NCBI GenBank assembly: GCA_030613765.1
Contig: JAUWLI010000086.1
Location: 1 to 9,969, forward strand
DNA: 9,969 nt
Direction of reading: 5' to 3'
Source: Phycisphaerae bacterium
Lineage (GTDB): Bacteria > Planctomycetota > Phycisphaerae > Sedimentisphaerales > SG8-4
Positions 1-7,900 of the stretch are shown one piece after another (the stretch's first letter is position 1; each line of letters starts with the position of its first letter). The notes below the pieces were generated by a model. It was not told where the DNA came from and searched no databases. It saw only the letters and a program-made list of their open reading frames with translations. The translations under genes were made by a program, and so were the position numbers.

Positions 1-785
1 GGATTCCACTGGCGCCACCCCCAGGCTTCGAGCGACCGCTTCCAAAGCAGCCTGCCATTGAAGGCGTCTCGGCAAACAAGCGACCAGCGGTCGGGCAGAC
101 GCTCGTCGGTGATACCGATAAGCCCTTCGTCGAAGAAGTAGAACAGTCGGCCGGCAGCAGAGACAGGTGACTGAATACCTGATGGAGTTTCATGGCTTCG
201 AAGCCACAGCGGTGGTGCAACCCACTGCAGACTTCGGGGTGGTCCGACAACAGAATCGTTGGCAACCGCATTGTTGCTTGCATCGTGCAGGAAATGAGTC
301 CATTGATCAATATTGTCGGGCCAGGCTTTAACGGTCTTTTCCCACTTGCCTTTGCGCTGAATACAGGCCGCTCCTCCGGGAGCCAATACTCGCATAACTT
401 CGTCCATGGGGACCTTTCCCGCATCCTGAACGACAATCAGGTTGATTAGATTGTTAGTGTATGGAAGTACAGACCCAGAAAACTGCTCAACGGAAACAGC
501 CCCGTACATACCCATCGCCTTGATATAGCTTCTGGCCTGGGCTACTTTGTCCGGGTCTGCATCGAGCCCATGAACCGTATAGCGGTCATTGGTGCGCAGT
601 GCCGCCGTCAACTTCCCGTCACCACAACCAAGGTGGACCACGATGCCACCTTTTACGCCGGCGGTATCGAGAATTGTTTTGGCCTGTGTTATGGCATCAT
701 TCTTTTTTGCTTCCGTTGTGCCGGCTAACAGGCAAACAGCCAGCAGCACCGGGAACCACAATTTGATTGCAAGATAGCGTTTCAT
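1..785 (-). CDS. Exported methyltransferase-fold / PQQ-like beta-propeller fusion protein (3' end outside window)
   Basis: Reading leftwards from ATG at 785-783, 261 codons are open to the window edge with no stop. Residues 1-26 form a signal peptide (MKRY, a hydrophobic stretch, then a small-residue site near TEA). Residues about 31-145 are a class I SAM-methyltransferase fold: motif I HLGCGDGKL (51-59), an acidic post-II strand GLDADPDK (73-80), and VLAPGG (133-138). Residues 155-170 carry WPDNIDQWTHFLHDAS, a signature I associate with planctomycetal and verrucomicrobial PQQ-like proteins. From about 204 the first propeller blade begins, ending LVCRDAFNGRLLWK (236-249). Related proteins usually continue for several hundred residues, so most of the propeller lies beyond the window. 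Role unknown: the propeller suggests extracytoplasmic binding, and whether the methyltransferase fold is active there is unclear. A purine stretch AAGGAAGGG (804-796) ends 10 nt before the start. It lies 146 bp downstream of GH36 but has its own promoter, so it need not be in that operon. Confidence 0.85.
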   Translation of the reverse strand, partial: MKRYLAIKLWFPVLLAVCLLAGTTEAKKNDAITQAKTILDTAGVKGGIVVHLGCGDGKLTAALRTNDRYTVHGLDADPDKVAQARSYIKAMGMYGAVSVEQFSGSVLPYTNNLINLIVVQDAGKVPMDEVMRVLAPGGAACIQRKGKWEKTVKAWPDNIDQWTHFLHDASNNAVANDSVVGPPRSLQWVAPPLWLRSHETPSGIQSPVSAAGRLFYFFDEGLIGITDERLPDRWSLVCRDAFNGRLLWKRSLEAWGWRQWN

Positions 786-839
786 AATGTAAGAGCCCTT
801 CCTTTCCAAATATTCGTATGAACTTTCTAATTAAAAGAA

Positions 840-867
840 AGTATATCATTTTTTCTTGCAATTTCAA
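840..867 (-). promoter_or_regulatory. Sigma70-type promoter for the methyltransferase/propeller gene
   Basis: On the minus strand the -35 is TTGAAA (867-862), the spacer is 16 bp, and the -10 is TATACT (845-840) preceded by TGA, an extended -10. This predicts a start near 833 and a leader of about 48 nt. A GATTC-N8-GAATC inverted repeat (869-886) lies directly upstream of the -35 and could be a regulator site, though arms of 5 bp are weak evidence. The match is by eye; no transcript data. Confidence 0.55.
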
Positions 868-931
868 GGATTCGTACTAATGAATCTGACAGCTTTTATA
901 AAGAGCGCATACTAAAACTTTATCGCTATCC

Positions 932-3469
932 TCATTTTTGTCTTCGATAGGTCAGAATCGCCACGTCCGGTTTGGCCGCAATAGTTACCGGCAGGCCGTC
1001 TTTCAGCAGCTCGCGACCACTGCGACGCTCTTGCGTGCTTGTGTAGAGGTTGGAAACCAGGTAGTTGGCTTTCGCATCCAGACCAAACAGCCTGAAACGC
1101 GCGGACTCATAGAAACTGTTGTGCCGCCGGAAGACCTGGACCATGCCCTCGCCTGCCTCCGGACAGTTAAACTGCCATGCCATCCATACGGTGTCGTCAC
1201 GAGTCCAGGGTGTGAGTGGATAGAAATCGCCGTAGTAGTTTGGCGCGATTTTACGCCACTGACCGATGAGGCGGCGTATTGCGGAATAGTCGAGGTCTTT
1301 CAATCGCACGTCGATGCCAGAGCCGGTACTCTGACCGGCATTGCTCCAGAATGCATAAGGCTCGACGGGTGTGTGGCCGCTGCCGTAGTAGGATGCATTT
1401 CGCGTGAAAACAGTGCCTGTGCCGTGGAACGGCAGCCATAAAGACAGGCCGTACATCATGCACTGGTGGCCGATGGCTTCGAATGCATAGTCACTCCGCC
1501 ACAATGGTACTGCGCGACGCATCGTCTCAAGATCGTTGCGACGGCCGCCGCTCGCACAGGAGTCGATGAGCATATTTGGATGTCGGCGACGCAATTCATC
1601 CCAGTAGGCGAGATAGCCCGTAACGTGTTTGATTTCGCTGATGCCTTGGCGGTCCGGCGCGTCGGCACCGCGCCAGTAGCCTAATGGATCCATGTTGAAA
1701 TCCTGACGGTAGAGGTCGATGCCCTGTTTACTCAGCAGATGATCCACATGCTCGGTCAGCCACTTTCGCGCAGTGTTATTTCCAAGATTGAGCAGTCCAC
1801 CCTTGGCGCCGCCCAGAATCCATTCCGGGTGGTTGTTAGTGAGCCATGTGTTGGCAGTTACTCGCTCCGGCTCAAACCAAACCAGTGTCTTTATACCCTT
1901 GCTGTGTGCATAGTCCGAGATCGCCCGCAGCCCCCTTGGGAAACGACTACCGTCCACTTCCCACGTACCAACACGCGGCCAGCCGCCGCCATGATGCACA
2001 TACCAGCCGGCATCCATCCACCAGTAATCAAGCTTGATGTCCTCCTCAAGGTATCGGTTAATGAACATGATCTGGTTGGTTTCATTAGCATCAATCATCT
2101 CGTTGTATTGGCGCGAACTGGAAGCAAGCAATTGTGGTTGTGGAAGCCTGCCGCCGGGTTTGGGCATGGAGTGGGCCATCATCCAGCGGCGCCAGATGTT
2201 TTGCGCTACAATCCAGCTACCCTTCCAGAACTGTAAAACGATTAACGGGCTGCGAACTTCCTCGCCGGGCAGCAGTTTGAATCGCGTTAATTCCTGGCCC
2301 GCTCGGAGGTGAAGACACTGTGCGTTATCGCGTACGAACTCCGCAGCCCATTGCCCCGGCCAGCCAACGGCAACGATGACCCCTTCGCCGGACCATTCCA
2401 GGTTAAAGTAAGACCAGTCTGAGTTCGTCGGACGCCCACCCGCACCGGCAAGCCGCTTAGTGGCACCGGGGCCAAGTCGTGTTTCGAGCAGGCCGTAGTC
2501 GTTTCCGCTGGCGGGTGATCCGATGTTATGGTGCAATAGGAACTCCCCTTTGCTGCTGCGACCCAGCTCGACATCAAGTGCCTGAATCTTTTCAATAATC
2601 GGTGTGTCGTTAGGGCCCGTGTTCTTGAAGTACAGCGTCCATTCCACTGTCGGAAAATCGTGATATTCAATGAGAACACAACGAATCTGCAGGCCGCTTA
2701 TGGAGTCGGTATAAACCAGTGTATGCTCAGTGCGCTGTGCATCGAGCTTGTGCATATTGCGTTTGACTTGCCAGTGTTCAAGCAGTTCAATGGAAGGTTT
2801 GCCGTCAAAGAAAAATGAGAAGGGCGGCTCAGTAAGCGATAGTTTCTTTCGAAGAGTCTGTTCCAGAGGCATCTCTTGCAGTCTCACACTGGAGCCGTCT
2901 TGAAGCTTAACCGCCGCGTCGGCCCAGAGTGCCTGGTCCCAGCTGCGACCGTCACCCCCGTCCTTTACACGGATTTCGAATTGGCTAGCGCCTTTCAACG
3001 GCACGTTGACGGCATGTGCCCCATCCTTCAGCCTGAGCACGTCCGAGGCGAAGACTTCCTTATCACCTAAGAGTACATGGAATGTCACGGAGCCGTGGCC
3101 TGCTGCCGTGCCACGCCGCGTGTCGTCATTGTTCTCCAGTCCTACCTCTGCTAAGAACTGTTCAGCGGGTTGTCCCAGGACCACCAACAAGTGCTTGGTG
3201 GAGTTGAATCCCAGGCCATGGGTGTAGGTTTTGTCTCCGAGCTGATACGGCGTGCCGCGCCAGGATTTTCCGCGCGATATTCCCTCAGACACATCCTCAT
3301 AAAGCAACTCCAGGTGAGGTCGAGCGATTTGCCGTGTTCTGCCAAATAGTGGATCCATCCAATGGTTGCGAAGATGGATCTCGTCAGGCTGTGGTGTTAC
3401 CGCCTGTACCATCACGGCAGCAAACAGGCTGATTAAGGCCGTGCTATGGAAGATAAATACCTTTTTCAT
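932..3469 (-). CDS. Exported NPCBM-domain GH36 alpha-galactosidase (melibiase)
   Basis: This 845-residue protein should release alpha-linked galactose from oligo- or polysaccharides outside the cytoplasm. Residues 1-23 are a signal peptide (MKKVFIF... VQA). Residues about 50-192 form an NPCBM carbohydrate-binding domain (THGLGFNS at 83-90, FEIRVKDGGDG at 164-174). Residues about 215-430 match the GH36 N-terminal beta-sandwich (VEWTLYFKNTG, 275-285). The (beta/alpha)8 catalytic domain covers about 440-745: DYWWMDAGWY (481-490), TLVWFEPERV (528-537), YRQDFN (587-592) and SCASGGRRND (637-646). By alignment with GH36 enzymes, D590 is the likely nucleophile and D660 (WRSDY) the acid/base. A C-terminal beta domain ends the protein. 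Other exo-alpha-glycosidase specificities occur in the clan, so galactose is likely but not proven. The start is fixed by AAAGGAGGT 8 nt upstream. It is divergent from the Rho gene. Confidence 0.9.
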   Translation of the reverse strand: MKKVFIFHSTALISLFAAVMVQAVTPQPDEIHLRNHWMDPLFGRTRQIARPHLELLYEDVSEGISRGKSWRGTPYQLGDKTYTHGLGFNSTKHLLVVLGQPAEQFLAEVGLENNDDTRRGTAAGHGSVTFHVLLGDKEVFASDVLRLKDGAHAVNVPLKGASQFEIRVKDGGDGRSWDQALWADAAVKLQDGSSVRLQEMPLEQTLRKKLSLTEPPFSFFFDGKPSIELLEHWQVKRNMHKLDAQRTEHTLVYTDSISGLQIRCVLIEYHDFPTVEWTLYFKNTGPNDTPIIEKIQALDVELGRSSKGEFLLHHNIGSPASGNDYGLLETRLGPGATKRLAGAGGRPTNSDWSYFNLEWSGEGVIVAVGWPGQWAAEFVRDNAQCLHLRAGQELTRFKLLPGEEVRSPLIVLQFWKGSWIVAQNIWRRWMMAHSMPKPGGRLPQPQLLASSSRQYNEMIDANETNQIMFINRYLEEDIKLDYWWMDAGWYVHHGGGWPRVGTWEVDGSRFPRGLRAISDYAHSKGIKTLVWFEPERVTANTWLTNNHPEWILGGAKGGLLNLGNNTARKWLTEHVDHLLSKQGIDLYRQDFNMDPLGYWRGADAPDRQGISEIKHVTGYLAYWDELRRRHPNMLIDSCASGGRRNDLETMRRAVPLWRSDYAFEAIGHQCMMYGLSLWLPFHGTGTVFTRNASYYGSGHTPVEPYAFWSNAGQSTGSGIDVRLKDLDYSAIRRLIGQWRKIAPNYYGDFYPLTPWTRDDTVWMAWQFNCPEAGEGMVQVFRRHNSFYESARFRLFGLDAKANYLVSNLYTSTQERRSGRELLKDGLPVTIAAKPDVAILTYRRQK

Positions 3470-3477
3470 CTGCTTAG

Positions 3478-3486
3478 ACCTCCTTT
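3478..3486 (-). promoter_or_regulatory. Strong ribosome binding site of the GH36 gene
   Basis: AAAGGAGGT on the minus strand matches the usual 16S rRNA anti-Shine-Dalgarno over nine bases and ends 8 nt before ATG at 3469. It decides the start codon and implies efficient initiation. The Rho gene in the same intergenic region has only a weak GGAA. Confidence 0.85.
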
Positions 3487-3616
3487 CGCCATAATAACAG
3501 AAGCCATGTTAGGTTTGAGCAGGGACCTGGATTTTGATGTTTTGTTGCTATTCTTGCCCTCGTATGCTCCATCTATTAATCCGATCAGTTCGGAGCTGAA
3601 TTAATACTTGCTCATT

Positions 3617-3644
3617 AAGGTCCTCATTTTATCATTTGGACCTT
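3617..3644. promoter_or_regulatory. 28-bp inverted repeat, candidate operator
   Basis: AAGGTCC (3617-3623) and GGACCTT (3638-3644) are perfect 7-bp inverted copies separated by 14 bp. Their centres are 21 bp apart, two helical turns, which suits a dimeric regulator binding one DNA face. The spacer contains the candidate GH36 -10 (TAAAAT, 3631-3626). The regulator is unknown, and no regulator gene is visible in the window. Confidence 0.4.
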
Positions 3645-3654
3645 TGGCATACAA
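3626..3654 (-). promoter_or_regulatory. Candidate promoter for the GH36 gene
   Basis: On the minus strand, TTGTAT (3654-3649), a 17-bp spacer and TAAAAT (3631-3626) preceded by TGA give an extended -10 promoter with a poor -35. The predicted start is near 3619, with a leader of about 150 nt. The element is embedded in the 3617-3644 inverted repeat, which would suit repression. It is weaker than the Rho promoter and could be chance in AT-rich DNA. Confidence 0.35.
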
Positions 3655-3688
3655 GGATTGTGTTTGCTGGAATATTCTCACCAGCCCC

Positions 3689-3716
3689 TTGCCAATGCGA
3701 ATTAATATGCTATAAT
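3689..3716 (+). promoter_or_regulatory. Strong sigma70-type promoter of the rho-like gene
   Basis: TTGCCA (3689-3694), a 16-bp spacer and a perfect TATAAT (3711-3716) preceded by TGC form an extended -10 promoter. The expected start is near 3723, giving a leader of about 50 nt. This is the best promoter match in the window and suggests that the Rho gene is transcribed independently of the hydrolases. Confidence 0.7.
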
Positions 3717-3773
3717 ACAAGCGTTTTCTTAATCACCTTCTATCTTTAATAGGAATACCCACGGAACATTTCG

Positions 3774-4892
3774 ATGGCAGATACAACTACTGGAATACTG
3801 AAATGTGTCAGCAAAAGGCAGTTTGCTGTCAGAACCGCGGACCGGGCTTATCGGTCTGGCCGGGCCGAAGTGATGGTCCATCCGGATCTAACTCGCCGCT
3901 TTAACCTCACCGAAGGAGCATCTGTCACCGGTCAGGTCGAGCAAAAGAAGCGCGAACCTAAATTAGTGTCCATTGAGTCCATAGGGGGCATGCAGCCGGA
4001 GGACTTCTGCAAACGCCCACGATTTACTGATCTGGTGGCTATCGATCCGCACGAGCGATTTGACCTGGGCGATTGCGGTCAGGAGAGCATGCGCATAGTA
4101 GACCTCATCGCACCGATAGGCAAGGGCACGCGTCAGTTGATTGTCTCGCCGCCCAAGGCGGGAAAGACCATTCTCCTGGAACATACTGTCCATGCGATTC
4201 GCCATTGTTCCCCCCAAAGCCGTGTCATTGTACTGTTGGTGGATGAACGGCCCGAGGAAGTCACCCACTTTCGCAGGGCCGTGGAGGGCGCCGAAATCGT
4301 GGCCAGTACCAGCGACCACAGTGCCGACGAGCACGTCGAACTCGCCGAACTGATACTCGCCCATGTACAAACAGAGCTGGAATGCGGGGGTGATCTGGTC
4401 CTGTTGATTGACAGTCTCACACGGATGGGAAGAGCCTTCAACAGCAAGACACGGCGGAGAGGTGCACAGCGCCGACACACTATGAGCGGTGGACTGGAAG
4501 CGGGCATCCTGGAAGTACCCCGTCGTTTGTTCGGACTGGCGCGCAATATCGAAAATGGAGGTTCCGTTACCATCATCGCCACGTGCCTGATCGATACCGG
4601 CTCTCGGATGGATCAGTTGATATTCGAAGAGTTCAAGGGAACGGGCAACAGCGAGATTATTCTCGACCGGTCTTTGGCCGAGGCCAGAATCTTTCCTGCG
4701 ATCAACATCCCGGCCAGCGGGACAAGAAAGGAAACTAAGCTCTACAGTCAGGACCATAGCCAGGGCCTGGCCACGCTGCGACGTGTGTTATCGAACTACG
4801 GGGCACGGGGGGCCATGGCATCTCTGTTCAAATTGCTCAAAAAGTACCCTGACAACAGGCAGTTTCTGGAGAGTATGTGTTCCGGGGATTGA
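3774..4892 (+). CDS. rho: Transcription termination factor Rho, short divergent paralogue
   Basis: This is a 372-residue RecA-type hexameric RNA helicase of the Rho family, cytoplasmic, expected to move 5'-3' on RNA and release RNA polymerase. The ATPase core is intact: SPPKAGKT P-loop (125-132), VDERPEEVT with the catalytic Glu E158, Walker B LLIDS (210-214), EEFKGTGN R-loop (285-292), and SGTRKE with the arginine finger R318. Escherichia coli Rho has 419 residues. The missing length corresponds to its N-terminal helical bundle, so this protein starts directly in the cold-shock RNA-binding domain (about 6-70). There the E. coli aromatics F62 and F64 (GFGFLR) align with Q16 and A18 of RQFAVR. 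The Q-loop (224-238) is about four residues longer and carries KTRRRGAQRRH. The ribosome site is weak (CGGAA, 7 nt). It is divergent from GH36 and convergent with GH92. A second, standard rho elsewhere is likely but cannot be seen here. Confidence 0.9.
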   Translation: MADTTTGILKCVSKRQFAVRTADRAYRSGRAEVMVHPDLTRRFNLTEGASVTGQVEQKKREPKLVSIESIGGMQPEDFCKRPRFTDLVAIDPHERFDLGDCGQESMRIVDLIAPIGKGTRQLIVSPPKAGKTILLEHTVHAIRHCSPQSRVIVLLVDERPEEVTHFRRAVEGAEIVASTSDHSADEHVELAELILAHVQTELECGGDLVLLIDSLTRMGRAFNSKTRRRGAQRRHTMSGGLEAGILEVPRRLFGLARNIENGGSVTIIATCLIDTGSRMDQLIFEEFKGTGNSEIILDRSLAEARIFPAINIPASGTRKETKLYSQDHSQGLATLRRVLSNYGARGAMASLFKLLKKYPDNRQFLESMCSGD

Positions 4893-4983
4893 TTGTCTGT
4901 GTCCTGCGTTTGTTTTAGGCGTATCGGTTTTGTCGGTTAAATCGGGCTCGGTTACCTTTGCCTGGTGGACGTCTTCGTGAAAA

Positions 4984-7900
4984 CTACCTGGTCATCGACG
5001 GCGGAGCTGCTTTGGGTGCACTGCCCCAATTTTTATTCGGCTCGGGGCCCATCTGCAGAACCAGCTTACCGCCATCTACAAGCTGGCGATGGTAAAACCA
5101 GGGCTTGTTCAAAGGCTTTCCGTCGAGTGTTGCAGACTGGATGTATTTGTTTTTAATTGAGTTGTTCCTGGCTTCGATTACAAATTTACCGCCTTTGTAG
5201 TACTTGCCATCGAGGTCAATAATGACCATATCGAATATTGGGCTGCCAATCTCATAAGTAGGTTCAGTTGCGGCACCTCCATCCATCTCGAACAGGCCCA
5301 TCGCGCTCATTACATACCAGGCTCCCATCTGCCCCTGGTCCTCGTCCCCCGGATAGCCGTCAATGGCGCCTGTTCCGTAATAGTGCTCCATTATCTCTCT
5401 TGCCCACTTCTGGGTTAGCCATGGAGTACCCGAGAAGTTGAAAAGATAAGCCGCCTGCATGTTCGGCTGATTCCCATGATTAATTGGATATTCCGCGAAA
5501 CGGTCGTGCGTAGCGTTGAAGTTACTCTTAGCTGACTTCTCGAATCCTTCCTCCAGCCTTCGATTGAATTCTTCCTTGCCGATGAGGTCTATCAGGCCTT
5601 TTACATCATGGGGAACGAACCAGGTGAACTGCCATGAATTGCCTTCAACAAATCCCCTGCTGGTGTAGGGCTTAAAATCTTTTACCCAGGAACCGTCTCT
5701 GTGTCTCTGACGCATATATCCTACGGAAGGATCAAATACATTTCGGTAATTGTAGGCCCTGTTAGTAAAGTATTTGTAATCGTCCTTTTTGCCTAATGCT
5801 TTGGCCATCTGGGCAACACACCAGTCATCGTAAGCATACTCAAGAGTGTTTGAAACCGGTCCGTTTTCTACCGGCACATATCCGAACTCTTTATAGGATT
5901 TCAACTGCCTGTTGCCGACGTGGCCGCCGCCTTCATGGGGTCGGCCGGGCTCGGTCTGAATGTGCCGGGATGCCCTGTAGGCCTTATCAATATCGTAGTT
6001 GCGGATGCCTTTCTGATAAGCGCTTACAATCAGCGCTATCTCATGCGAGGCCACCATGATACTCGAATATTCAATGCCTGTAGGCCCTTTTGCCAGCCAT
6101 CCGCCACGGTCATATATTTCAAGCAGGGATTCGACCCATTTATTTGCAATATCCGGTGTTACGAGTGTCCATAACTGATTCAGGTTCCAGAACGTATTCC
6201 AGAACGCATCACAGCCGTAAACCGGCGAAGCCGGGTCTTCGAGCTGCTGCACCTTTTCATACATGTCCATGTATTTGCCGTTGACATCGGACAAAATCGT
6301 GCGGGCACAGTAAGACCGATACAGATTTGTGTAAAACTTGTTCTTCTGTTCGAAAGTACCTCCCTCGATTTCGATCTTACTGAGAAGTTCGTTCCACGTT
6401 TTCCGCGCGTTGTTCCTGACTGCTTCGAAATCCCAGCCGAATTCCGACATTTCCGTTTCGAGGTTAAGACGTGCCTGCTCGATACTGACCAGCGATATCC
6501 CGGTTTTTAATTTTATAATTTCGCCGTCGGAAGTCGAGTATCTCAGGAATGCGCCAACGTCACCTTTTCCGGATATCTTAATAGTATCCTTGTGAATCTT
6601 TTGGCCTACCCATCCGCCGAACGATTCGAAGGGCTTACTTAACCTGGCGACAAAATGAAGTGTAAATTCATTCCATAAGGCATTTCGACCGCTGCGCTGC
6701 CTGGAATAGCCTTCGATTTCAGTATCACTGATTTTTCTAATTTGGGCATCCAAAACGGTATAGCCATATTCCGTGGGCGTCTCAAGGTCGAAAAGGATAT
6801 GGGCCGTCTCGGCTTTCGGGAAAGTATATTGCTGAAAGCCGGCACGGGTAGTCGCAGTCAACTCCGCCCTGATATTATAGTCATCAAGAGTAACAGCATA
6901 ATATCCGGGGGATGCAACTTCCTTGTCATGGCTGAATCTCGACCGGTATCCTTTGTCCGGGTCACCTTCGGTTCCGGGGATCACCTTTAGCGGTCCGGTA
7001 GTTGGCATAGTCAACAGGCCGCCCATAGTCCATGAGTGAAGATGACTGAATCCCGCAATATTTTCAATCAGATACTCATATCCTGCTTTCCAGCTCTGGC
7101 GCTGATTGTCAGGGCTCAGCTTTACCATACTAAAGGGCGCCGAAGGTCCCGGATAGAGCATCCATCTTGATTGCGATGTTCCTAAGATCGGGTCCACCCA
7201 GTCAACGGGTTCTCTCTCCTTTGCCGGTTTACAAAGAACCTTTTGCGTGCCGACCGTCTTGCCATCGCTCTTTAGTTCGATGGTAACATAAGTATTGCCA
7301 AGGAAGGGGGGTAATGTCAATTCGACAGTTTGATTGCCCGGTTCCAGTTGAGGTACTATCGGTTTCATACCTGTCACGTGAAGCGTTACTCCGGCATCTT
7401 TTCCTATTTGAGTCAAGTCAACCCACATCCGCCGGCAAAGCAGTTCTTTCTTTCGACTCAGCCACGGGTCCAGGCGAACACCACGCAGCAGTGCACCTTT
7501 TGGCTGCCCCAATTCGATAAATGGCGTTGCTTCAAGGCCAAGCCAGTCATAGAGTACCCAGCTTCCGGAGACGGTTGTGATCGTGATTTCATTGACACCT
7601 GGCTTCAATTCCTTGGCCGCCAAGTCGATGGAAAATTTATACTCTCGGCCGGCCTTCGGGTCACCAAAGATTGAGGCATCCGAGCCACCCCTGGCTGGCT
7701 GGTGTTCGAAAGAACGGTTGTTGACTTTAATTCTAAGTTTCGGCGGATTACTCGAATGCGTATCGGCCAGGTCGAATATCAGTCGGCAGTTTCCGGAGGG
7801 TACCATCCGGTTGATAACAAATAGTATCGTAAAGGTATGCCTTTTGCCGCCTGCCCAGCCATCCGCCGGCCCGGGATGGGCGTAAGGCCAATCCTTGGCC

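Larger units (their letters stand above)
3470..3773. other. Divergent intergenic region between GH36 and rho-like gene
   Basis: These 304 bp are AT-rich and hold no gene. They contain the GH36 ribosome site, a strong promoter for the Rho gene, a weaker candidate promoter for GH36, and a 7-bp inverted repeat over that candidate (the last four listed separately). Three ATTAAT hexamers (3575-3580, 3600-3605, 3701-3706) and a GCTGG-N11-CCAGC repeat (3665-3685) are also present, of unknown meaning. If the GH36 candidate promoter is right, its leader is about 150 nt, long enough to fold. I recognise no riboswitch. Confidence 0.7.

Noticed and set aside
192..449. Open frame of 85 codons on the plus strand opposite the methyltransferase/propeller gene
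   Set aside because: The minus-strand frame there carries clear motifs; this one does not.
823..841. CTTTCT-N7-AGAAAG hairpin between GH36 and the methyltransferase/propeller gene
   Set aside because: An A/T-rich 6-bp stem with no T-run after it on the minus strand; it overlaps the expected transcription start of the next gene, so a terminator call is not supported.
938..1441. Open frame of 167 codons on the plus strand opposite the GH36 C-terminus
   Set aside because: A shadow of the GH36 coding frame; low-complexity translation with no family resemblance.
3963..4757. Open frame of 264 codons on the minus strand within the Rho gene
   Set aside because: It lies wholly antisense to a well-conserved gene, its translation has no recognisable motif, and it has no ribosome site I would trust.
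4893..4983. Possible terminator between the convergent Rho and GH92 genes
   Set aside because: I see TCGGTT repeated three times (4924, 4933, 4948) but no stable hairpin followed by a T-run on either strand.
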